Origin: a bacterium
GTDB lineage: Bacteria; Patescibacteriota; Minisyncoccia; JAHIHE01; JAGLIN01
Assembly: GCA_030638825.1 (NCBI GenBank)
Contig: DAOWDU010000036.1
Span: forward strand, 1 to 43,948
Length of the DNA stretch: 43,948 nucleotides
Direction: 5' to 3'
This document shows positions 1 through 6,066 of this stretch, one piece after another. The first letter of the stretch is position 1; each line of letters opens with the position of its first letter. The notes beneath the pieces were generated by a model, which was not told the DNA's origin, did no database searches, and saw only the letters and a program-made list of their open reading frames with translations. Made by a program: the position numbers and the translations under genes.

Positions 1-123
1 TATTTAAAAATAAAAATACTATTACATTTTTTAAATAAAATAAGAGCAAGAAAAATAGCAGAATGTTTCACAAACAGGGGAGATGATTGGGAATATTGTT
101 TTACAGAGATCTCAAAAAAATAA
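1..123 (+). CDS. C-terminal fragment of an unidentified gene
   Basis: An open frame runs from the window edge to a TAA at 121-123 and gives the last 40 residues of a protein. The end is basic and contains the segment ARKIAECFTNRGDDWEYCF. No family is recognisable from so short a piece. It converges with the nuclease gene on the other strand, leaving only 25 bases between the two stops. It could be a chance open frame, since the sequence upstream is outside the window. Confidence 0.4.
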   Translation, partial: YLKIKILLHFLNKIRARKIAECFTNRGDDWEYCFTEISKK

Positions 124-148
124 TTATTGTTTAGGATGTGAACTTATC

Positions 149-1258
149 CTATTTTTTTTCTTCTTTCAAACTCAAACTCTTAAATTCTTTTTTCAACTCT
201 TTTGCTTTCTCAATTTCTTTCTTATCTTCATAAGACAAACCCGACAAAACATTTTTTAATTTCACGGAATCAATGGAAATTACTTCGTTCCATTTATGAA
301 GCGGTTCTAAGACATTTTTCACTTTAAGAAGATCATAACTAAATCTTTGCTGGGCGGTTCTGGTGATATAAATTCCGTCTCCGAAAACTCGTTCTATTTT
401 TTCAGCATCGCAATATTCGTTAATCATTTTCTGCAATTCAGCGACTCGCTGTTTGTTTTTTTTATCTTCAGATTTTAGTTCGTAATATTCTTTTAAAACC
501 GCTTTAATGTTTATATCTTCTTTCTCCTCCTTCTTAAATTTATGCTGGAACATCGGACATTCTTTTTGATAGCCGCACCAGCCGCACAAAGCGTTTGGTG
601 TCGGAACGAAATTTCCTTTTCGGATTTCTGCGACAATGTCCAAAATGATTTCCTTTGTTTGTCTAATCTGCTCTGGCGTTCGGAAGCTGGAAAGTTTGAT
701 CCCGTGTTTTAGATAATACAAACTCAATTTAATCGGCTGATCAAGTTTTGGCCAACGATTTTTAACTGCCATACTATAAATGGACAGCTGAAAGTCGTTA
801 TCAATATCCTGCTGAGAGGGAAGTTTCTTGCCCGTTTTATAATCAATAATTTCAAACGAGCCGTCTGCCAATTTGTCAATCCGATCTATAATGCCCGAAA
901 GAGTTGTATCTTCTATATCCAGATTAAATCTCGTTTCCAAATCAATAACATTAAAATTCTTCGGATTATTTTTCTCATAATAATCTTGCAAAATCCTGAC
1001 GCCGTTTGCCAAAAAAGCCGCTTCTTCCTGCTTATCTTCAAAAATTTCACTGTTCCATAAATTATTATAATACTCCAAAACATCTTCAATCGTCGGTGGA
1101 ATTGGCTGTGGGTTATGCAGGAATTTTAAGACACTATGAATAATCGTCCCAAAAACCGCTTCCTTTGATTTGGGAGTTTTTATTTTATCAATGTTTTGAA
1201 ATTTGTATTTCAAACTGCAAGTCTGGAAAGTATTAAGAGCGGAATATGAAGTTCGCAT
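149..1258 (-). CDS. RecB/Cas4-family PD-(D/E)XK nuclease with Fe-S cysteines
   Basis: Predicted DNA exonuclease of the PD-(D/E)XK superfamily, the type found in AddB C-termini and Cas4. The 369-residue protein has an N-terminal Cys14, His41 in the motif GTIIHS, an acidic IIDRID segment (Asp125) and the IDYKTGK core (Asp139, Lys141). A C-terminal cluster has Cys223, Cys226 and Cys232. One early plus three late cysteines is the pattern that binds a 4Fe-4S cluster in this family. Residues 240-369 form a charged, probably helical extension of unknown role. No cas genes or CRISPR repeats are nearby, so a general repair or end-processing role is more likely than CRISPR adaptation. A TATAAT (minus strand, 1355-1360) lies about 97 bases upstream of the ATG. 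No ribosome binding site is visible. Confidence 0.85.
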   Translation of the reverse strand: MRTSYSALNTFQTCSLKYKFQNIDKIKTPKSKEAVFGTIIHSVLKFLHNPQPIPPTIEDVLEYYNNLWNSEIFEDKQEEAAFLANGVRILQDYYEKNNPKNFNVIDLETRFNLDIEDTTLSGIIDRIDKLADGSFEIIDYKTGKKLPSQQDIDNDFQLSIYSMAVKNRWPKLDQPIKLSLYYLKHGIKLSSFRTPEQIRQTKEIILDIVAEIRKGNFVPTPNALCGWCGYQKECPMFQHKFKKEEKEDINIKAVLKEYYELKSEDKKNKQRVAELQKMINEYCDAEKIERVFGDGIYITRTAQQRFSYDLLKVKNVLEPLHKWNEVISIDSVKLKNVLSGLSYEDKKEIEKAKELKKEFKSLSLKEEKK

Positions 1259-1401
1259 GGTTTTAGGATTTAGTATCTTTAGTTTTATGGTAGCTTATTT
1301 TTTTGGATGTGTAAATGTTTTAAAGAATAAAAAATTGAATATTAAATATTGGATATTATACTGAAACATTCTAAACATCAAATAACATAAAAATTTAAGA
1401 A

Positions 1402-1445
1402 AACCATAGCCTCTTTCTCACGGCCGTGAGAAAGAGGCTATGGTT
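1402..1445. repeat. Perfect 44-bp palindrome without a loop
   Basis: Two 22-base arms meet at the central CGGCCG with no unpaired base and no mismatch. The arms are GC-richer than the surroundings. There is no T-run directly after either arm, so it is not a standard terminator, although it lies between two minus-strand genes. It could be a protein-binding or recombination site, a cruciform, or a very stable RNA hairpin. Confidence 0.85.
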
Positions 1446-1472
1446 ATATATGATAAGTTTTTTTAAAAAAAT

Positions 1473-1499
1473 AAAAAAAGCGGAGTAATCCGTTTTTTT
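1473..1499. terminator. Bidirectional intrinsic terminator
   Basis: A short CGGA / TCCG stem around a GTAA loop is flanked by seven A on the left (with one bulged G) and seven T on the right. It can therefore end transcripts in either direction. On the minus strand it lies 87 bases downstream of the 54-aa gene. Confidence 0.6.
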
Positions 1500-1585
1500 G
1501 TAAAATAAGGCTGTTTTAAAAAGTAAGGGGTGAGGGATACAACAAATCCACAATGGGATATGTTATATCCACTCGTTTGAGGAGA

Positions 1586-1750
1586 TCAGGTGACTTGCAG
1601 TGGGCTACTATTACCATTGTTAAGGGCAAGTAGCGCTTCGCTATCCACTGATCTTTCAAGTGCGTCAAATATATGTGTCATCATACACATAATTTGATTT
1701 ACTTCTTTACGCAACTTGTTCTCAAGTCTTTCTATATTATTTTTTTCCAT
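1586..1750 (-). CDS. 54-aa protein of unknown function
   Basis: A short minus-strand gene starts at ATG 1750 and ends at TGA 1586-1588. It is supported by a strong GAGGAG ribosome binding site eight bases before the ATG and a good sigma-70 promoter at 1794-1821. The product is hydrophilic. Residues 1-40 look helical and amphipathic, including NKLRKEVNQIMCMM and ALERSVDSEALLAL, so a small coiled-coil or regulator-like protein is possible. The leader carries a hairpin with arms 1766-1771 and 1782-1787 just before the ribosome binding site. No family is recognised. The combination of promoter, binding site and terminator makes a real gene likely despite its size. Confidence 0.65.
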   Translation of the reverse strand: MEKNNIERLENKLRKEVNQIMCMMTHIFDALERSVDSEALLALNNGNSSPLQVT

Positions 1751-1765
1751 GTTTAATCTCCTCGT

Positions 1766-1787
1766 AGCGTCAAACTTTTAAGACGCT
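1766..1787 (-). promoter_or_regulatory. Leader hairpin before the 54-aa gene
   Basis: AGCGTC and GACGCT form a six-base stem with a ten-base loop between the promoter and the ribosome binding site. It may modulate translation or mRNA stability. This is inference from position only. Confidence 0.4.
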
Positions 1788-1793
1788 TTCATC

Positions 1794-1821
1794 ATTCTAA
1801 ATCAAAAATAAATTTCGTCAA
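1794..1821 (-). promoter_or_regulatory. Sigma-70-like promoter of the 54-aa gene
   Basis: Read on the minus strand, TTGACG (1816-1821) is followed by a 16-base spacer and TAGAAT (1794-1799). It is divergent from the ino1 promoter, whose -35 lies only 19 bases away, so the two genes may share a control region. Confidence 0.65.
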
Positions 1822-1839
1822 CCCCTCGCTACTATTTTT

Positions 1840-1868
1840 TTGCCTTTATTTTTTTAGAGGTGTATAAT
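1840..1868 (+). promoter_or_regulatory. Promoter of inositol-phosphate synthase
   Basis: TTGCCT (1840-1845), a 17-base spacer and a perfect TATAAT (1863-1868). The predicted transcript start near 1875 leaves a leader of nearly 60 bases before the ATG at 1933. Confidence 0.7.
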
Positions 1869-1932
1869 AAGAAAGTAAAAACAGTCTAGCAAAATTATAT
1901 TTTGTTTGACTCTAATAAATTAAGATAAAAAA

Positions 1933-3042
1933 ATGAAAACAAAAAAGAAGAATACCGCTTCAAAAAATAAGAAGCAAATAAAAATAGCAGTGGCGGGAGT
2001 GGGCAACTGTGTTTCAATGCTAGCGCAAGGTATTGAGTATTATAAAAAGAACAAGACGGATGTTGGTTTGATGCATTCTGATCTCGGAGGATATAAAGTT
2101 TCTGACATTAAAATCGTAGCGGCTTTTGATGTGAATGAAGATAAGGTGGGAAAAGATTTTGCGGAAGCAATTTTTGAACCAAAAACTATCAATACTGTAA
2201 AAATTGCCAATGTTCCAAAATCTGGAGTTAAAGTAATGAAAGCGCCAGTTCTTGATGGGATAGGAGAATTTTTGGGAACTAAAGTAAGAGTTTCCAATAA
2301 AAAAGATGTTGATGTCGTAGCTGCTCTTAAAAAAAGCGGCGCGGAAATTTTGATAAATTATATTCCAGTGGGCAGTTATAAGGCGACAAGATTTTACGCG
2401 GATGCGGCTCTTGAAGCTGGTTGCGCTTTTGTTAATTTCATTCCAGAATTTATCGCCTCTGATAAAGCTTGGGTAAAAAAGTTTGAGGAAGCGAAATTGC
2501 CTCTCATTGGCGATGACAATAAAGGTCAACTCGGAGCTTCTATTTTAAGCAGAGTTCTCGCTAATCTTTTCAAAGAAAGAGGAGGAAAAGTAGAAAGAAT
2601 GTATCAACTTAATTTCGGAGGAAATACAGACTTCTTAAATTTACTGGAACATTCTCGTTTGAAATTTAAAAAAATAAGCAAAACGGAAACAGTGCAAAGT
2701 CAATTAGCGAAAAGATTAGAGGATGAAAATATCCATATCGGTCCGAGCGATTATGTGCCTTGGTTGAAAAGCAGAAAAATTGCCAATGTCCGTATTGAAG
2801 GAAAAACATTTGGCGATGTTCCTATTTTGATAGATTTAAAACTTGATGTAGAAGATAAATCAGTAGCTAGCGGAGTAGCAGTTGACGCAATCAGATGCGC
2901 GAAAATAGCTCTTGATCGTGGCATCGGTGGAGTCCTTGAATCCGCCAGCGCCTATTTTATGAAATTCCCTGCTAAGCAATATCCTGATTGGAGAGCGAGG
3001 CAGATGTTGGAGGAATTTATTGAAGGGGAGAGGGAGAGATAA
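1933..3042 (+). CDS. ino1: myo-inositol-1-phosphate synthase
   Basis: Converts glucose 6-phosphate to inositol 1-phosphate with NAD as a recycled cofactor, the first step toward inositol lipids or solutes. The 369 residues match the short archaeal/actinobacterial form. Visible signatures are the NAD loop VAGVGNC after a basic N-terminus, FVNFIPEFIAS, the core GDDNKGQLGASI (family GDDxKSQ-type motif), the substrate-binding stretch NFGGNTDFLNL, GPSDYVPWL and the C-terminal GVAVDAIRCAKIALDRG. It is a single-gene unit with its own promoter and a hairpin terminator directly after the stop. No phosphatidylinositol synthase or inositol monophosphatase gene is in the window, so the fate of the product is unknown. 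No ribosome binding site precedes the ATG. Confidence 0.95.
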   Translation: MKTKKKNTASKNKKQIKIAVAGVGNCVSMLAQGIEYYKKNKTDVGLMHSDLGGYKVSDIKIVAAFDVNEDKVGKDFAEAIFEPKTINTVKIANVPKSGVKVMKAPVLDGIGEFLGTKVRVSNKKDVDVVAALKKSGAEILINYIPVGSYKATRFYADAALEAGCAFVNFIPEFIASDKAWVKKFEEAKLPLIGDDNKGQLGASILSRVLANLFKERGGKVERMYQLNFGGNTDFLNLLEHSRLKFKKISKTETVQSQLAKRLEDENIHIGPSDYVPWLKSRKIANVRIEGKTFGDVPILIDLKLDVEDKSVASGVAVDAIRCAKIALDRGIGGVLESASAYFMKFPAKQYPDWRARQMLEEFIEGERER

Positions 3043-3060
3043 AAATTCAGATATTTTAAA

Positions 3061-3096
3061 ACAGTATGGTAATATATATTATCATACTGTTTTTTT
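3061..3096 (+). terminator. Terminator with CAGTATG..CATACTG stem
   Basis: Two 14-base arms (one G-T pair) with a two-base loop at 3061-3090 are followed by a T-run. The same stem core recurs at 4451, 31847 and 35881. Confidence 0.85.
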
Positions 3097-3143
3097 AATA
3101 ATACTTTTTCATAAAAATTGGTTTAGCTATTTTCTTAGATGTG

Positions 3144-3149
3144 ATATAA
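3144..3149 (+). promoter_or_regulatory. -10 box (TATAAT) of the small-peptide unit
   Basis: A perfect TATAAT lies nine bases before the ATG of the 28-codon ORF at 3158. No convincing -35 is seen at normal spacing. Confidence 0.45.
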
Positions 3150-3157
3150 TATAAAAC

Positions 3158-3244
3158 ATGGAGGAGATAAAAAGTTTTTTTAAAAATAAAAACAAAAAGA
3201 ATAAAAAATGCAAACTTAGCAAAGTTTGTGGTACAGAATTATGA
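3158..3244 (+). CDS. Possible 28-aa lysine-rich leader peptide
   Basis: An ATG immediately after the -10 box opens a 28-codon frame ending with TGA at 3242-3244. The product is very basic, with a run of Lys and Asn, and has two cysteines near the end. Its last third overlaps a hairpin (CAAACTT / AAGTTTG). It would be a leaderless message, and it stops 29 bases before the GTG of the secreted-peptide gene. It may be a leader peptide controlling that gene, or just part of the leader. Confidence 0.3.
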   Translation: MEEIKSFFKNKNKKNKKCKLSKVCGTEL

Positions 3245-3273
3245 ACAGAAAAACGATTGCCTGAGGTGATAAA

Positions 3274-3516
3274 GTGAAGAAGTTAAGCAAAATAAATGGC
3301 AGAACAAAGAAAGTGTTGACTGTGGCGGTAGTTATCCTGTTAATTGCAACAACGATAATTACGGTTTCAGCGCTAAGTCCAGATGAAGCTGCTGGAAAAG
3401 TGTGTAAAGCAGGTTTTGAAAGCCAAGGATATGTATGTCCATGGTCGCCGCCATGGTGGTGGCCTTTCTCGGATTGTACATGGTACGGTCTGACTTGCGC
3501 GCGGACGGCTGGTTGA
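3274..3516 (+). CDS. Small secreted Trp/Cys-rich protein
   Basis: The frame starts at GTG 3274, chosen because a strong GAGGTGA sits five bases upstream. The product is 80 residues: a basic N-terminus, a hydrophobic segment at about 13-32 and a likely cleavage after VSA, leaving roughly 46 residues. That mature part has four cysteines (VCKAG, YVCPW, SDCTW, LTCAR) and a Pro/Trp knot, SPPWWWPFSDCTW, which suggests a disulfide-stabilised exported peptide. No family is recognised. A bacteriocin-like toxin, an adhesive surface peptide or a signal are all possible. It has its own hairpin terminator and is followed by a signal peptidase gene 96 bases on. Confidence 0.6.
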   Translation: MKKLSKINGRTKKVLTVAVVILLIATTIITVSALSPDEAAGKVCKAGFESQGYVCPWSPPWWWPFSDCTWYGLTCARTAG

Positions 3517-3525
3517 ATCTTTAAT

Positions 3526-3562
3526 GGAGAAGGGTTGCATTTTTTCTCTTCTCCCAATTTTT
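3526..3562 (+). terminator. Terminator after the secreted peptide gene
   Basis: GGAGAAG (3526-3532) pairs with CTTCTCC (3548-3554), then a run of T follows after CAA. Confidence 0.65.
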
Positions 3563-3612
3563 TGTAGGTTTTTTAATTTGTAAAATCATTAACTAATTAT
3601 TAATCTAAAAAT

Positions 3613-4395
3613 ATGCCACTATTTATAATCGCTGTCCTTGCAATTTTCGTTGTATTCTTTTTTTTGATTAGCGCTTTGATTCTCTTTGAATTGTCAAAAC
3701 TATTTAAGATTAAAAACGCTACTTATAAAAATTCAGTGATAATCTTATTGTCTTACGGCGTTGCTAGTTTTTTAATTAGCGGTTTTTTTGCTGGTCTTAA
3801 AATGGAGACAGTAATTAATTCTAGTTTTTTGCTTGTTCTTATTATTGAATTAATAACATTTTTTGTTTTTTATTATTTTTTTAAGAAATATTACAGAAGC
3901 AGTTTAAAAAAGTTTTTAGGAATATATATTAGTTTTTCAATAATCTCTACTATTTCAATGCTGATAATAATTGTGCCTCTTCGCGCATATATAACGGAAC
4001 CTTTTATGGTCAGCGGAGAATCTATGAATCCAACATATAACAACGGCGATTATTTGCTGATTGATAAATTATCAAATAAATTTGATCGTAGTGATATTAT
4101 TATTGCTCGCAATCCAAAAGAGCGTAATCAGTTTATTATTAAAAGAATTATCGGTTTGCCAAATGAAAAAGTAGAAATAAGAAATGGTGATGTTTTTATT
4201 AATGGTAAAATTTTAAATGAAGAATATATTATTAACAAAACAGATGATGATATTATGACAACTCTTGACGACAATCAATATTTTGTTCTTAGTGATAATA
4301 GAAGTGAGAATCTAGATTTAAGATTTCTTGGTCCTGTTTCTGAAGATGATATTGAGGGTGAAGTTTTTTACAAGACATCTATTCTTGCTAAATAA
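3613..4395 (+). CDS. lepB: Signal peptidase I with extended N-terminal membrane domain
   Basis: Membrane serine protease that removes signal peptides from exported proteins. Catalytic Ser137 lies in SGESMNPTY and the Lys general base is Lys177 in IIKRIIGLP. The last conserved box reads SDNRSENLDLRFLGPV; the usual form starts GDNR and has DSR, so this copy is slightly diverged. About 130 residues before the catalytic domain contain four hydrophobic segments, more than the usual one or two. The gene stands alone between two hairpin terminators and converges with the oxidoreductase at 4501. It directly follows a short secreted peptide gene, so a dedicated processing role is possible but unproven. 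Confidence 0.9.
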   Translation: MPLFIIAVLAIFVVFFFLISALILFELSKLFKIKNATYKNSVIILLSYGVASFLISGFFAGLKMETVINSSFLLVLIIELITFFVFYYFFKKYYRSSLKKFLGIYISFSIISTISMLIIIVPLRAYITEPFMVSGESMNPTYNNGDYLLIDKLSNKFDRSDIIIARNPKERNQFIIKRIIGLPNEKVEIRNGDVFINGKILNEEYIINKTDDDIMTTLDDNQYFVLSDNRSENLDLRFLGPVSEDDIEGEVFYKTSILAK

Positions 4396-4447
4396 GGTTT
4401 TTGAGTAGAAAATAAAAAGTTTCTTTAAGGTTTAGAAAAGAGTAAAT

Positions 4448-4485
4448 AAAACAGTATGGTAATATGTATTGCCATACTGTTTTTA
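4448..4485. terminator. Shared terminator between convergent genes
   Basis: The stem at 4451-4480 has 14-base arms, CAGTATGG..CCATACTG at its base and a two-base loop. It is flanked by A on the left and T on the right, so it can serve both lepB and the convergent oxidoreductase. Confidence 0.85.
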
Positions 4486-4500
4486 TTTAAATCAAATTTT

Positions 4501-5850
4501 TCAAACCATCCCATCCTCCTTCATAAACCTCAAAACTTCCAGCACCGAATATGACGCTCTCGTAATTCCCATGCTTCTCATATCCGTATCAGTCCCAACG
4601 AGATAAAGATTTTTAATCGGAGATTTTGGGGAAGGGAATTTCACGCCCGTTGTGATGGATGCTTTTTCAGGAATAGTAAATTGGGTGTGTTCAAAGTCAA
4701 TATTTTTTTTAATATTTGGCAGAGCGGTAAAAATGGAATGTTTTAGTTTGCTAAGCTGTTTTTCAAAACTATCTTCTTTTAAAACAGTTGTAAATCCAAT
4801 AAGCTGTTTATTTTTAGGGGCTAAATCAGAATCAAAATTTGAGACGGGGATTGCCCAGTAGGGAGTGTTTGTGTCAAAATGGACTTCTGATCCTGAGTAA
4901 AATAGCTCTGGTATTTTATTTTTTAAGCCCAGCCAGAGAGTAACGCTTTTTGTTTGTTTGATTTTTTTGAGATTAGCTTTGTATTTCGCGCTGAATTTAT
5001 CTGTGAGTTTTGGAAGGTCTTTCACAAATCCTGAATAAACAATAGCATTTCCATAATAAGTTTCCTTGTCAGTTTGGACGCCAGTTATTTTATTGCGCTT
5101 AATAATAAATTTGAGCGCTTTTTCATTTTTATTGAATGATATTCTATTTTTTGGAATAGAATTTAAAACGGAAGAAGTTATGTTTTGAATTCCTCCGAGC
5201 GGATATCCTTGCGAGCTGTAATTATGTTTGGCAAATTTAATGATTTTTTGAAGATGCTTTTTCACACTTCTGTCATTTTGATTGGTCTCATCAACAAAAC
5301 CAGATCCACCCAGCATTCTCCAGGCGGGAGTTTCTTTCATGGACTTGCCGCTCAGAAAATAGCAAATCGCATCTGTAAATTTAATTGATTTTGCTGAGAA
5401 GTTATAATTTTTAATATAATCATAAACGCTTTTTTCAAGGATATTTTTATGCAGGGAAGAATTTGCGACAGCGTCAATCATCGTTCCTGCCATTAGAATA
5501 CGATCTCTTTTTGAAAGGATACTAAAAAAAGATAATTGCATCAAAGTCAACGGTATTTCTTGCAATTCATTTTGCCAGCGCGCGTAATACGATCCGATTG
5601 GCGCGAATTTTGGCAGAACGGAAAAATAGTTGTCCATTAAAATTTTCAAAGGTCCGCTTGTAATGCTTGTAATCGCGTGCGGTCCTGTGTCTATATGATA
5701 CCCATCTATTTCATAAGTGCGGCAGTTTCCGCCAAGGTAATCGCTTTTTTCAATCACTAAAACATTCTTTTTTTCCTTACACAAAACAAGTGCTGTTAAA
5801 AGCCCGCTGATCCCAGCGCCAATTATGATGATGTCGTATTTTTTAGGCAT
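4501..5850 (-). CDS. CrtI-like FAD-dependent oxidoreductase
   Basis: A 449-residue flavoprotein of the phytoene desaturase / amine oxidase superfamily. The N-terminus has the dinucleotide-binding fold IIIIGAGISGLLTAL, then IEKSDYLGGNCRT and DTGPHAI. The C-terminus carries the FAD closing motif NLYLVGTDTDMRSMGITRA. Such enzymes desaturate, saturate or isomerise isoprenoid chains, or oxidise related substrates. With prenyl synthase, cyclase and reductase genes in the same window, an isoprenoid substrate is plausible, but the sequence alone cannot separate desaturase from isomerase or another oxidase. It is monocistronic and shares its terminator with lepB. Confidence 0.75.
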   Translation of the reverse strand: MPKKYDIIIIGAGISGLLTALVLCKEKKNVLVIEKSDYLGGNCRTYEIDGYHIDTGPHAITSITSGPLKILMDNYFSVLPKFAPIGSYYARWQNELQEIPLTLMQLSFFSILSKRDRILMAGTMIDAVANSSLHKNILEKSVYDYIKNYNFSAKSIKFTDAICYFLSGKSMKETPAWRMLGGSGFVDETNQNDRSVKKHLQKIIKFAKHNYSSQGYPLGGIQNITSSVLNSIPKNRISFNKNEKALKFIIKRNKITGVQTDKETYYGNAIVYSGFVKDLPKLTDKFSAKYKANLKKIKQTKSVTLWLGLKNKIPELFYSGSEVHFDTNTPYWAIPVSNFDSDLAPKNKQLIGFTTVLKEDSFEKQLSKLKHSIFTALPNIKKNIDFEHTQFTIPEKASITTGVKFPSPKSPIKNLYLVGTDTDMRSMGITRASYSVLEVLRFMKEDGMV

Positions 5851-5887
5851 AGGTTTTTTAGTTAGAAAGTTTGTAAAGTTATTGTAT

Positions 5888-5988
5888 TGCGGGAACTGGT
5901 TTTTTTAACCAGTTCCTAACATTTCAAAGATGCAATAATATTATTTGCTTAGGAAACATTAGGAACTGTTTACAAAACAGTTCCCGCA
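5888..5988. repeat. Composite inverted repeat of two hairpins
   Basis: The first hairpin pairs GGAACTGGTT (5892-5901) with AACCAGTTCC (5907-5916). The second pairs GGAACTGTT (5962-5970) with AACAGTTCC (5976-5984). The outer flanks TGCGGGAACTG and CAGTTCCCGCA are also inverted copies of each other, giving a nested palindrome of about 100 bases. It looks like a non-coding palindromic repeat (REP- or MITE-like). The rest of the 5851-6066 gap holds only this and the next repeat. Confidence 0.7.
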
Positions 5989-6017
5989 CCAGTGTTTGTG
6001 TGCTATTTTAAAATAGG

Positions 6018-6058
6018 ACACTGAGAAACACAGACTAAAGGCACAGACGAACACAGAT
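6018..6058. repeat. 41-bp dispersed repeat, copy 1
   Basis: A 41-base unit built on a CACAGA/CACTGA rhythm around the core GACTAAAGGCAC. An inverted copy with five mismatches lies at 17064-17104. Confidence 0.65.
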
Positions 6059-6066
6059 AGAATAAT

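Noticed and set aside
149-1258. Possible Cas4 of a CRISPR system
   Set aside because: The Fe-S nuclease pattern fits, but there are no cas1/cas2 genes and no regularly spaced direct repeats anywhere in the window. A general RecB-type nuclease is enough.
2020-2529. 169-codon minus-strand frame inside ino1
   Set aside because: It lies wholly inside a gene with clear family motifs, and its own sequence is unlike any known protein.
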